This document shows, piece by piece, positions 32,603 to 39,824 of a stretch of DNA of 40,538 nt. The DNA comes from an uncultured Prevotella sp. (GTDB lineage Bacteria > Bacteroidota > Bacteroidia > Bacteroidales > Bacteroidaceae): positions 1 to 40,538 of the forward strand of contig USAI01000012.1 of NCBI GenBank assembly GCA_900552675.1. The letters are read 5' to 3'. Numbering within the stretch: position 1 is the first letter of the stretch; every line of letters starts with the position of its first letter. The translations under genes were made by a program, and so were the position numbers. The notes under the pieces were generated by a model, which did no database searches, was not told the origin of the DNA, and saw only the letters and a program-made list of their open reading frames with translations.

Positions 32603-34012
32603 ATGAAAAGACAAACAACATTGGCGTTGGCCCTCTGCCTTTTGACTGCAGGTGGCGCCTTCGCACAGACCAAGGGCGGAGGCATCTCGGCCCAAATGCT
32701 GCAAAAAATGCAACAGGCACAGAAAACAGGCACTAACGACAAGGCGCTGTTTAACGCCATTGCCTCAAACAAGATCGACGACCTGGCTAAAAACTTTGCT
32801 AACCAGGGCCCCATCGATACCCACTTCAGCATTGAAACCCCTAAGCAGAGTATTCACGACCAAAAGAGTTCGGGACGCTGCTGGATGTTCTCTGGCCTTA
32901 ACGTGCTGCGCGCCGACTTTGCCAAGGCGCATGCCGACACACTGGCCGTAGAGTTTTCACACGACTATCTGTTCTTCTTCGACCAGTTGGAGAAGGCCAA
33001 CCTGATGTTGCAAGGCGTTATCGACACCGCCAAGAAGCCCATCAACGACCAGAGCGTACAGTTCTTCTTCCAGCACCCCATCAACGATGGTGGCACCTTC
33101 TGCGGTGTGAGCGACCTGGCTGGTAAGTATGGCTTGGTGCCCAAGAGTGTGCAGCCCGAAACCTTCTCGGCCGAAAATACCTCGCGTATGTCGGCACTGA
33201 TATCGTCAAAGTTGCGCGAGTTCGGCCTCGAACTGCGTAAGATGGTGGCCGACGGCAAGAAGGCGGCAGCCATTGCCGACCGCAAGACACAGATGCTGGG
33301 CACCGTCTACCACATGCTGTCGATAACGCTGGGCGAGCCCGTGAAAGAGTTTACCTATGCTTTCCGCAACAAAGACGGCAAGGTGATGGGCGAAGCCAAG
33401 ACCTATACCCCGAAGCAGTTTTATGATGCCACTGTGGGCCGACAGCTTCAAGGCACCTTCATCATGGTGATGAACGACCCACGCCACCCCTATCACAAAA
33501 CCTACGAGGTGGAATATGACCGCCACACCTACGACGGTCAAAACTGGAAATATCTGAACCTGCCCATGGAGGAGATAGCACAGCTGGCCATTGCCTCGCT
33601 GAAAGATGGCCGCAAGATGTATAGCTCGTATGATGTGGGTAAGCAGCTCGACCGCACACGCGGATACCTCGACACCGAAAACTTCGACTATGCTTCGCTC
33701 TTCTCTACCACCTTTGGTATGAACAAGGCCGAGCGCATCAACACCTTTGACAGTGGCTCTACACACGCCATGACGCTCAGCGCTGTCGACCTCGACGCCC
33801 AGGGCAACCCCTTGAAGTGGAAGGTAGAAAACAGCTGGGGCGCCAGTCATGGTCAGGGTGGCTGCATCATTATGACCAACCGCTGGTTTAACGAATATAT
33901 GTTCCGCCTGGTGGTAGACAAAAAGTATGTGCCCGAGACTCTGCAGAAAGAGTTTGAGCAGAAGCCTTTCATGCTGATGCCCGACGACCCTCTCTTCAGT
34001 GTTGACGATTAA
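32603..34012 (+). CDS. Secreted C1-type cysteine aminopeptidase (bleomycin hydrolase/PepC-like)
   Basis: The start MKRQTTLALALCLLTAGGAFAQ encodes a signal peptide and gives 469 residues; the open frame upstream overlaps the previous gene's end. The papain-like catalytic residues are clear: SSGRCWMFSGLNVLR (Cys93), STHAMTLSAVD (His388) and WKVENSWG (Asn410). These patterns are those of the bleomycin hydrolase (C1B) family, which removes N-terminal residues from peptides. Eukaryotic and Firmicute relatives are cytosolic; the signal peptide here indicates a periplasmic role in peptide trimming. It follows the AAA-ATPase gene by 50 nt, and a hairpin lies after it. Confidence 0.94.
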   Translation: MKRQTTLALALCLLTAGGAFAQTKGGGISAQMLQKMQQAQKTGTNDKALFNAIASNKIDDLAKNFANQGPIDTHFSIETPKQSIHDQKSSGRCWMFSGLNVLRADFAKAHADTLAVEFSHDYLFFFDQLEKANLMLQGVIDTAKKPINDQSVQFFFQHPINDGGTFCGVSDLAGKYGLVPKSVQPETFSAENTSRMSALISSKLREFGLELRKMVADGKKAAAIADRKTQMLGTVYHMLSITLGEPVKEFTYAFRNKDGKVMGEAKTYTPKQFYDATVGRQLQGTFIMVMNDPRHPYHKTYEVEYDRHTYDGQNWKYLNLPMEEIAQLAIASLKDGRKMYSSYDVGKQLDRTRGYLDTENFDYASLFSTTFGMNKAERINTFDSGSTHAMTLSAVDLDAQGNPLKWKVENSWGASHGQGGCIIMTNRWFNEYMFRLVVDKKYVPETLQKEFEQKPFMLMPDDPLFSVDD

Positions 34013-34024
34013 AAAAATATATAT

Positions 34025-34075
34025 ACATGAGCGCTGAGGTGTAGGATAATCTATATTCGCGCTTCGCGCTCATGT
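34025..34075 (+). terminator. Hairpin after the peptidase gene
   Basis: ACATGAGCGC (34025-34034) pairs perfectly with GCGCTCATGT (34066-34075) across a 31-nt loop, 13 nt after the peptidase stop codon. There is no strong T run after it, so termination is plausible but not certain. Confidence 0.45.
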
Positions 34076-34200
34076 GTTTAAACTCTCACGAGCAATGCTT
34101 GTCATATATGGCGAAAACCGCACTGCCTTTCCCGCCACAATGGATGTCTATGCCCTGGGCTGAGAAAGTAATCTAATTCTTGCTTATTTGGTTTATCAGA

Positions 34201-34356
34201 AATGTAGAATAAAAAAAACAATGATATGATGCTAAAACGTTTAATGTTTATGCTCTTCGCACTACTGCTGACAGTGTCGTCGGCCTTGGCACAAGCCATC
34301 GCCCCACGCTGTCGCGTGTGCGGAAGAAAGCTTACTGAATGTCCGTATAAGGGCAA
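34201..34356 (+). repeat. First copy of a ~155-bp leader duplication
   Basis: This segment, covering the untranslated leader, signal peptide and CxxCG module of the first LRR protein, recurs at 35252-35406 with only a few mismatches and one fewer A in the leader. Confidence 0.9.
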
Positions 34357-35215
34357 ACACATAAATAAGAATAAATCAATAACAACACGACAACATAAGA
34401 AGCCTGCCAAGAAAAAGAAACCCACTATCCCATCAACCATAACGGGGAAAGGACATCGCGAGATAGGCAATGCTTTGATGCTAACATACGAAGGAGCAAC
34501 CATACCGCGTTACCTCACCTTACGGGGCGACATCACGGCATCAGATATCTATGAGTTTCAGAACAATAAGCAATGCTGTGATAGCGCTAAGGTGGCAAAA
34601 ACTCGTGCAAGCTACAGAGATCAGCGTCGTAACCCTGTATCTGATTGCTTTGACCTCAGTGACATTCGATCCTATAATGACAACGAACGTGTGCAATGGA
34701 CTGCGGGCGACACCACAGCGCTTGATTTTCTGTGGTTGACGAATATACCAGCCACCACGGTTGTCGCTCCACAAGAGGCGATAGCTATTAGGCTTCCCGC
34801 AAGAAGATATTGGGTTGACAATTATCCCGACACACTCGTCATCGGTAGAAACACAAAGAAAGTGATTACTGAAGAATATATCTACAACGATAAAAATGTA
34901 AGGAAAGACGGTTCTTGGGATCCCTCAATAGGATGCCTCAAGGCTTTTAGGGTAGACGAGAAAAACCCTTACCTAAAAGCCGTTGACGGTGTGCTGTATA
35001 GTGCCGACGAAACGCGTCTTATTGCCTATCCTGGTGCAAATGAGCGTACGGAATACACTATCCCTTCATCAGTGAAAGTTATTGAACCAAATGCCTTTTG
35101 CGTAAGCAACAACCTGAAGCGTATCATCTGTAACAGAACGCTTTCAGAAAGCGAGGAAATGGATATCAGAGAATGTTGCGCATATCTAGAGGAATTGATA
35201 TTTCCTCAACAATGA
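34226..35215 (+). CDS. Secreted CxxCG-module protein with short LRR_5 (BspA-like) C-terminus
   Basis: This 329-residue protein has a signal peptide (about 1-23, ending SSALAQ), then the Cys module CRVCGRKLTECPYKG, a Lys-rich linker (KKPAKKKKPTIPS) and a middle region I do not recognise. The C-terminus is LRR_5-like: NPYLKAVDGVLYSADETRLIAYP, then YTIPSSVKVIEPNAF and a final partial repeat. The Cys module could bind metal or form disulfides; this is inferred. It is followed after 60 nt by a paralogue with the same leader, and stands at the head of the kinase operon. Confidence 0.78.
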   Translation: MMLKRLMFMLFALLLTVSSALAQAIAPRCRVCGRKLTECPYKGKHINKNKSITTRQHKKPAKKKKPTIPSTITGKGHREIGNALMLTYEGATIPRYLTLRGDITASDIYEFQNNKQCCDSAKVAKTRASYRDQRRNPVSDCFDLSDIRSYNDNERVQWTAGDTTALDFLWLTNIPATTVVAPQEAIAIRLPARRYWVDNYPDTLVIGRNTKKVITEEYIYNDKNVRKDGSWDPSIGCLKAFRVDEKNPYLKAVDGVLYSADETRLIAYPGANERTEYTIPSSVKVIEPNAFCVSNNLKRIICNRTLSESEEMDIRECCAYLEELIFPQQ

Positions 35216-35251
35216 AAGTTATGCACTGCTTTTGCTGGATACATTGATAAA

Positions 35252-35406
35252 AATGTAGAATAAAAAAACAACGATATGATGCTAAAACGTTTTATGTTTA
35301 TGCTCGTCGCACTACTGCTGACAGTGTCGTCGGCCTTGGCACAAGCCATCGCCCCACGCTGTCGCGTGTGCGGAAGAAAGCTTACTGAATGTCCGTATAA
35401 GGGCAA
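35252..35406 (+). repeat. Second copy of the ~155-bp leader duplication
   Basis: It is nearly identical to 34201-34356 from AATGTAGAAT through the codons for CPYKG. Similarity drops sharply just after this point. Confidence 0.9.
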
Positions 35407-36658
35407 CCATGTAAAGAAACAATCAGAGGGAAAGAAACCCGCTGAGAAGAAAAAGCCCAAGAAGAAGGCACCCAAGAAAAAGCTGAGCCATGAGGCTGAG
35501 CCTGTAAAGCAGTCGGCAGCAACCACTACGTCTGCACAGCCATCAACAGCAACCCCTACTTATTATGGCTACAGAATTATGGATGACGGAACAGTGGATG
35601 TATACCGTTCGGAGGGATTAATTAAGTATTTAAATGAAAAGACACCTGCCACCAGCCTAAAATTAACAGGAAACTTTGGCTATAATGGCTTGAAGGCGTT
35701 GCGTAACCACTCCTTCAAGACACTCGACCTCAGTGACGTTTGGGTAACCGACTCATACGAAGAAAGTAACGCCAAAGACCATATCCATGGCGCAGGCTTC
35801 CATTTGCAATGGGTTGACGGTATTAAAGCCGATACCCTAATCTTGCCCAACGATATCACGATACTTGAAACCGCTGCCTTGGGCTATACGATAAAGAACC
35901 TGTATATAGGAAAAGATGTTAAGGTAATAAATTTTATTGAAGCAGATCTTAGTAACTACAATCTTCCGAAAGACTTGCATGAAAGCATGCTTGAAAATAT
36001 CTTTGTTGATAAAGAGAACAAAGATTTTAAATCGATTGATGGGGTGCTCTTCAATGCTGATGGCTCAGAACTAATAATGTTTCCTGCTGGCAAAGATTGT
36101 CGTGATGACCAATCATATGAGATACCTTCAAAAGTAAAGAAAATTGCTGATTACGCTTTCTTTAATTCAAAAAATCAGTATATAGATAGATCTTATAATC
36201 TTCAGGAGATAGGTTATTATGCATTTGCCTATTCAAAAATACAATCTTTTATCCTTGGCCATGGTGTACAAACAATAAACGATGGGGCGTTTCTTCATTG
36301 CGACAATTTAGAATATTTCAGGTTTAATTATGAATTGAAAAAAATTCCAGCACATATATTTGAATATTGTCCAAAGTTAGCTGGGGTCGCCTTTCCAGAG
36401 GGCATGCCCTCTGGAAAACTGCCTGACGATATATTTAGATTTTCTAGGCTACTACATGTAATATTTATAGGGCATGACCGAACTTATGAGAGAGAATTTA
36501 AATTATTCGACTCAGAGCTTGCTAATTATCTTAGAAACACTCGCTATAATTGTCAATACCCATTACATATTGTTATATATCCGAAAGATCATAATGTGAA
36601 ACGTTATAAGAAGGTCTTTAACGACAAACGAAAATTCAATATACATACATCATGGTAA
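35276..36658 (+). CDS. Secreted CxxCG-module LRR_5 (BspA-like) protein
   Basis: This 460-residue paralogue has the same signal peptide and CRVCGRKLTECPYKG module, then a longer Lys-rich linker (KKPAEKKKPKKKAPKKK). A region follows with LKALRNHSFKTLDLSDVWV, then BspA-type repeats: NKDFKSIDGVLFNADGSELIMFP, YEIPSKVKKIADYAFF, LQEIGYYAFAYSKIQSF, VQTINDGAFLHCDNLEYF. From about 35930 to the end the DNA is clearly richer in A+T than the flanking genes, suggesting a separate origin for the C-terminal part. It is probably exported; the ligand is unknown. Confidence 0.8.
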   Translation: MMLKRFMFMLVALLLTVSSALAQAIAPRCRVCGRKLTECPYKGNHVKKQSEGKKPAEKKKPKKKAPKKKLSHEAEPVKQSAATTTSAQPSTATPTYYGYRIMDDGTVDVYRSEGLIKYLNEKTPATSLKLTGNFGYNGLKALRNHSFKTLDLSDVWVTDSYEESNAKDHIHGAGFHLQWVDGIKADTLILPNDITILETAALGYTIKNLYIGKDVKVINFIEADLSNYNLPKDLHESMLENIFVDKENKDFKSIDGVLFNADGSELIMFPAGKDCRDDQSYEIPSKVKKIADYAFFNSKNQYIDRSYNLQEIGYYAFAYSKIQSFILGHGVQTINDGAFLHCDNLEYFRFNYELKKIPAHIFEYCPKLAGVAFPEGMPSGKLPDDIFRFSRLLHVIFIGHDRTYEREFKLFDSELANYLRNTRYNCQYPLHIVIYPKDHNVKRYKKVFNDKRKFNIHTSW

Positions 36659-36678
36659 CTTAAACAAAACACAAGCTT

Positions 36679-36918
36679 ATGACAGTATTAAAGATATTAA
36701 ACACACTGCTGATTGTATTGTTCGCGCTGATGATTGTACTTGTGCCCCTACGCGAGCAGCTACGTTCGTTTCTGCGCATACTGTTTGTGGCCTTCTTTCT
36801 CGACTTGCTGGCTATCGGTATAGGCGAATACATCGTTGGATGTATGCCTCCAGACAATCAAGAAGAACAGACTGACACGGTGGGGAGCAGCGACAGTGTA
36901 AAAGAACAATTACAATAA
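36679..36918 (+). CDS. Small membrane protein of unknown function
   Basis: This 79-residue protein has two hydrophobic segments (about 4-23 and 30-55) separated by REQLR, then an acidic, Ser-rich tail (QEEQTDTVGSSDSVKEQLQ). It starts 20 nt after the LRR gene and ends 33 nt before the kinase start, so it is probably co-transcribed. No family is recognised. It could partner the kinase in the membrane; this is inferred from position only. Confidence 0.7.
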   Translation: MTVLKILNTLLIVLFALMIVLVPLREQLRSFLRILFVAFFLDLLAIGIGEYIVGCMPPDNQEEQTDTVGSSDSVKEQLQ

Positions 36919-36951
36919 TAAGAAAAACAGAAATAAAATAAATATAAGGAT

Positions 36952-38654
36952 ATGGCGAACAACAACCTGGCCTTGCCTGAAGGCATTGTATTGCATGGCG
37001 AGGCATACGACTATAAAATAACAAGTGTGTTGGGACAAGGCTCCTTCGCATTACCTATCGCGCAAAGGTAGAGATGCGAGGCGCCTTGGGCACCCTCGAC
37101 AGCAACATGTATGTGGCCATCAAAGAGTTCTTCATGAAAGAGGTGAATGGCCGCGACAACACCTCGGTAACCAGTGGCAGCACCTCGCGCGACGGACTGT
37201 TTGAATATTATCGCGAGAAGTTTGAGCGCGAAGCCCGCAACCTGAGCACCTTGCAGCATAAAAATATTGTGCGCGTGCTGGAGTCGTTTCAAGCTAATGG
37301 CACGGTATATTATGCCATGGAGTATATCTCTGGACAAAGTCTTGACAGCGTCATCATCAAGGCACCACACCATTGCCTTGATGCTGCTACGGCCCTGGGC
37401 TACACTCAGCAGTTAGGCAGCGCCCTAAGCTTTATGCACAGCAAGGGCATGCTGCACCTTGACGTGAAGCCCGCCAACGCCATGGTTAAAGATGATGGCA
37501 CGGTGGTGCTCATCGACTTTGGCCTGTCAAAGCAATATGCTGCCAATGGCGAACCCGAGTCGAGCACCAAGGTGGGCGCTGGCACACCTGGCTATGCTCC
37601 GCTTGAGCAAGCCAGCTATCGCGAGGGCAAAGGCTTTCCTACTATGATGGATGTGTATGCGTTGGGCGGAACACTCTATAAGATGCTTACGGGACAGCGT
37701 CCGCCCGAGGCGTCAGAGATATTGAACGACGGGTTCCCCATCGGCGAGATGAAGCAACATGGCGTGCCCCCACAGGTGGCCGCCTGTGTAAGAAAGGCTA
37801 TGGCTCCGCTAAAGAAAGACCGCTATAAAACCATCGACCAGCTGCTCAACGCCCTTGCGCAGTGCAGCCTACACGGTGGCAGCTATGACGAACTGAATGA
37901 AGCAACTACCATTGCCGAGGTTGATGTGATTGGTGTGGTAAAGCCACAGGTTACACCTCAGGAACAGGTTATTCCTCAGGTTACGCCCAAACCTCAGCCT
38001 ACACCTCAACCCAAGCCTCAGGTTACACCCAAACCTCAGCCTCAGGTTACGCCTAAGCCCAAGGTTGTGCCCGTGCCCTCTTCATCTATAGATGAGAAAG
38101 AAAAGAAATCGAATAAGAGCAAAATGGTAATAGGTGCAGTAGTGGCCGTGGCAGCCATCATCGCCTTTAACGCCGTACCCCGTGGCGGAAAGACAACAGG
38201 TGGAAAGACAGTACCCGATACGATTGAGGCAATCAAAACCCACGAAATTACTGATACGGTTCCGTTTATGTGTGCCGACTACACCGAGGGCTGGTGGATG
38301 GGCACTGTGAATGATAACAATGAACCGGCTGGTAAAGGCGTGTTCTATTATCGTGACGATGATAAGGATGGCCGTTCTGAATATCGAGGATGCATATACG
38401 GAGGCGTACGACAAGATGCTGGTAAAGCTACGCTGACTTATAAAAATGGTAACTGCTATGAGGGTACCTTCTTGGGCGATCTGTTTTCAAATGGCACACT
38501 CTGGATGCCCAATGATGGCTTGGTCTATGTGGGAGAGTTTTATAATACAAACGACTTCTATAAAGGAACCCTCTACCGTATAATTGGCGATAGAAAGATG
38601 GGCGAAAAGGTTGGCACTTATGAAGACGGTAAACTGGTGACGTATATTAAATAA
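36952..38654 (+). CDS. Hanks-type Ser/Thr kinase with MORN-like extracytoplasmic tail; frame broken in the Gly-loop
   Basis: The frame from ATG 36952 reads to the kinase glycine loop (VLGQGSF), then shifts: restoring one G near 37048 gives GQGSFGITYRAKVEMRG. As it stands the first frame stops at 37069-37071, and a 526-codon frame restarts at ATG 37074. That frame has VAIKEFF (Lys17), a non-RD loop HLDVKPANAM (Asp130), DFGLSK (Asp148) and GTPGYAPLEQ. A repetitive Pro/Gln/Thr/Lys linker (about 285-345) follows, then a membrane segment (about 351-368, IGAVVAVAAIIAF) and MORN-like repeats (about 400-510; GKGVFYYR, GKATLTYKNGNCYEGTF, GLVYVGEFYN). The break may be real or a sequencing error. If real, activity without the Gly-loop is doubtful. 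Confidence 0.82.
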
Positions 38655-38667
38655 AGGAATAGAAACA

Positions 38668-39390
38668 ATGAATAATAGCGAGCAATATCGCATAGCACCT
38701 CACCAAGCACCCGACTTTGGTTTGGGCCCATTTATCGATGGCTACGCCGTGCCCACAGGGCGCTATAACCCCTTGCGGTTGCTGTTCAACCGCAAGGGCT
38801 GTAGCAGCGTGATGGTGTATGAGCAAGGCTTTGTGTGCCAAGAGCAGAGGGCCGATGGCACGCTGTCGCTCGATTTGCACATGCCGTTCAGTAAGATAAA
38901 AGGCATCATGAGCTTTGGCACTAACGATGAGACCGCACAGAAAGGCAACGATAAGAAACCCACCCTACAGGTGTTGGGCCATGATAGCCTGGTGCGACGT
39001 ATCTATCCGCGTCTGCAAAGCAGCTGCCAAGCCATCCTCGATGCTTGGCACACCTTCCTTCACAATCGGCTCAACGCCGAACTAAAAGAACAAGAATATT
39101 GCACGTTTGTTGACGACGAGGGCCACGAACTGATACTGGCCACCGACTTTATACGTTATAACAACGTGCTGATAGATACGCCCTTCGCCTATAAACAGGA
39201 AGACAACCTCCTATATATCGCTCATGATAAGGAACGGGCCTATACTGATGACAACATAAATAACGGTATGTGTCGCATCTTTTTTAACGCCAAACCCGAA
39301 GATTGTTGCATCATCAACCTATCCCGAATGTATGATAGAGACGAGTTTCTGCACGCCGTTTTCACATTATACCGCATCGTGGCGTTGTGA
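38668..39390 (+). CDS. Soluble protein of unknown function, last gene of the kinase operon
   Basis: This 240-residue protein starts 13 nt after the kinase stop codon. It has no signal peptide or membrane segment. The N-terminal half (about 25-100) reads as beta strands: GCSSVMVYEQGFVCQEQR, LSLDLHMPFSKIKGIMSF, loosely like a bacterial PH-like fold. A helix (about 110-135) and a second beta region (TFVDDEGHELILATDFIRYNNVLIDTPF) follow. The PH-like suggestion is weak. Its position suggests a cytoplasmic partner or substrate of the kinase; this is inferred. Confidence 0.75.
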   Translation: MNNSEQYRIAPHQAPDFGLGPFIDGYAVPTGRYNPLRLLFNRKGCSSVMVYEQGFVCQEQRADGTLSLDLHMPFSKIKGIMSFGTNDETAQKGNDKKPTLQVLGHDSLVRRIYPRLQSSCQAILDAWHTFLHNRLNAELKEQEYCTFVDDEGHELILATDFIRYNNVLIDTPFAYKQEDNLLYIAHDKERAYTDDNINNGMCRIFFNAKPEDCCIINLSRMYDRDEFLHAVFTLYRIVAL

Positions 39391-39405
39391 TTTTTTGATA
39401 AAAAA

Positions 39406-39437
39406 TTTGCACATCTCACCTTTTCTAAGTAATTTTG
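39406..39437 (+). promoter_or_regulatory. Consensus Bacteroidetes promoter of tRNA-Leu
   Basis: TTTG (39406-39409), a 20-bp spacer, then TAATTTTG (39430-39437). The predicted start point near 39444 is only a few nt before the mature tRNA. Confidence 0.8.
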
Positions 39438-39447
39438 CAACCGAAAT

Positions 39448-39532
39448 GCGCTTGTGGCGGAATTGGTAGACGCGCTAGACTTAGGATCTAGTGTCTCGCG
39501 ACGTGAAGGTTCGAGTCCTTTCAGGCGCACCA
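39448..39532 (+). tRNA. tRNA-Leu (anticodon TAG), CCA encoded
   Basis: The acceptor GCGCTTG pairs with CAGGCGC, and the 3' ACCA is encoded. The anticodon arm CTAGA/TCTAG encloses CTTAGGA (anticodon TAG, reading CUA). A long variable arm typical of leucine tRNAs and a GGTTCGAGTCC T arm are present; total length 85 nt. Confidence 0.96.
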
Positions 39533-39537
39533 TACAG

Positions 39538-39581
39538 AATCCTAACAGCTTGATATTGAGCAGTTAGGATTTTTTGTTTTT
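39538..39581 (+). terminator. Terminator of tRNA-Leu
   Basis: AATCCTAAC (39538-39546) pairs with GTTAGGATT (39563-39571) and is followed by TTTTGTTTTT. It begins 6 nt after the tRNA 3' end. Confidence 0.85.
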
Positions 39582-39586
39582 ATATA

Positions 39587-39606
39587 TTTGGCAACATTTT
39601 GGCAAC
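39587..39606. repeat. Two TTTGGCAAC direct repeats 11 bp apart
   Basis: TTTGGCAAC occurs at 39587-39595 and 39598-39606, one helical turn apart, just after the tRNA-Leu terminator. This is the position and form expected of tyrosine-integrase arm sites at a tRNA attachment site, but no integrase is in view. Confidence 0.5.
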
Positions 39607-39824
39607 GTATTTTGATGCTAATTTATTATGATTACTAAAAGCAGAGTCGTTTTCACATTCATTTACACAGTTTTAAGGGATTTTATCAACATGATTGCTT
39701 GATAAGATATCTTGCCTTATAGATGGAATTCATAAACAGAACTAAATAGCAAACTTATATACTTTTATTCGCTTTTTGTTGTTTCCGTCAAAGAAAAACG
39801 TTATTTTTGTACTTATACCCTAAA
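39607..39824. other. AT-rich spacer between tRNA-Leu region and IS1380 remnant
   Basis: No gene is seen. TATTTTTG at 39802-39809 fits a plus-strand -7 box but leads into no plus-strand gene. Confidence 0.5.

Noticed and set aside
39240..39533. 97-codon minus-strand open frame across tRNA-Leu
   Set aside because: Its N-terminal part (LKGLEPSRRETLDPKS...) is the antisense translation of the tRNA-Leu gene, a common annotation artefact.
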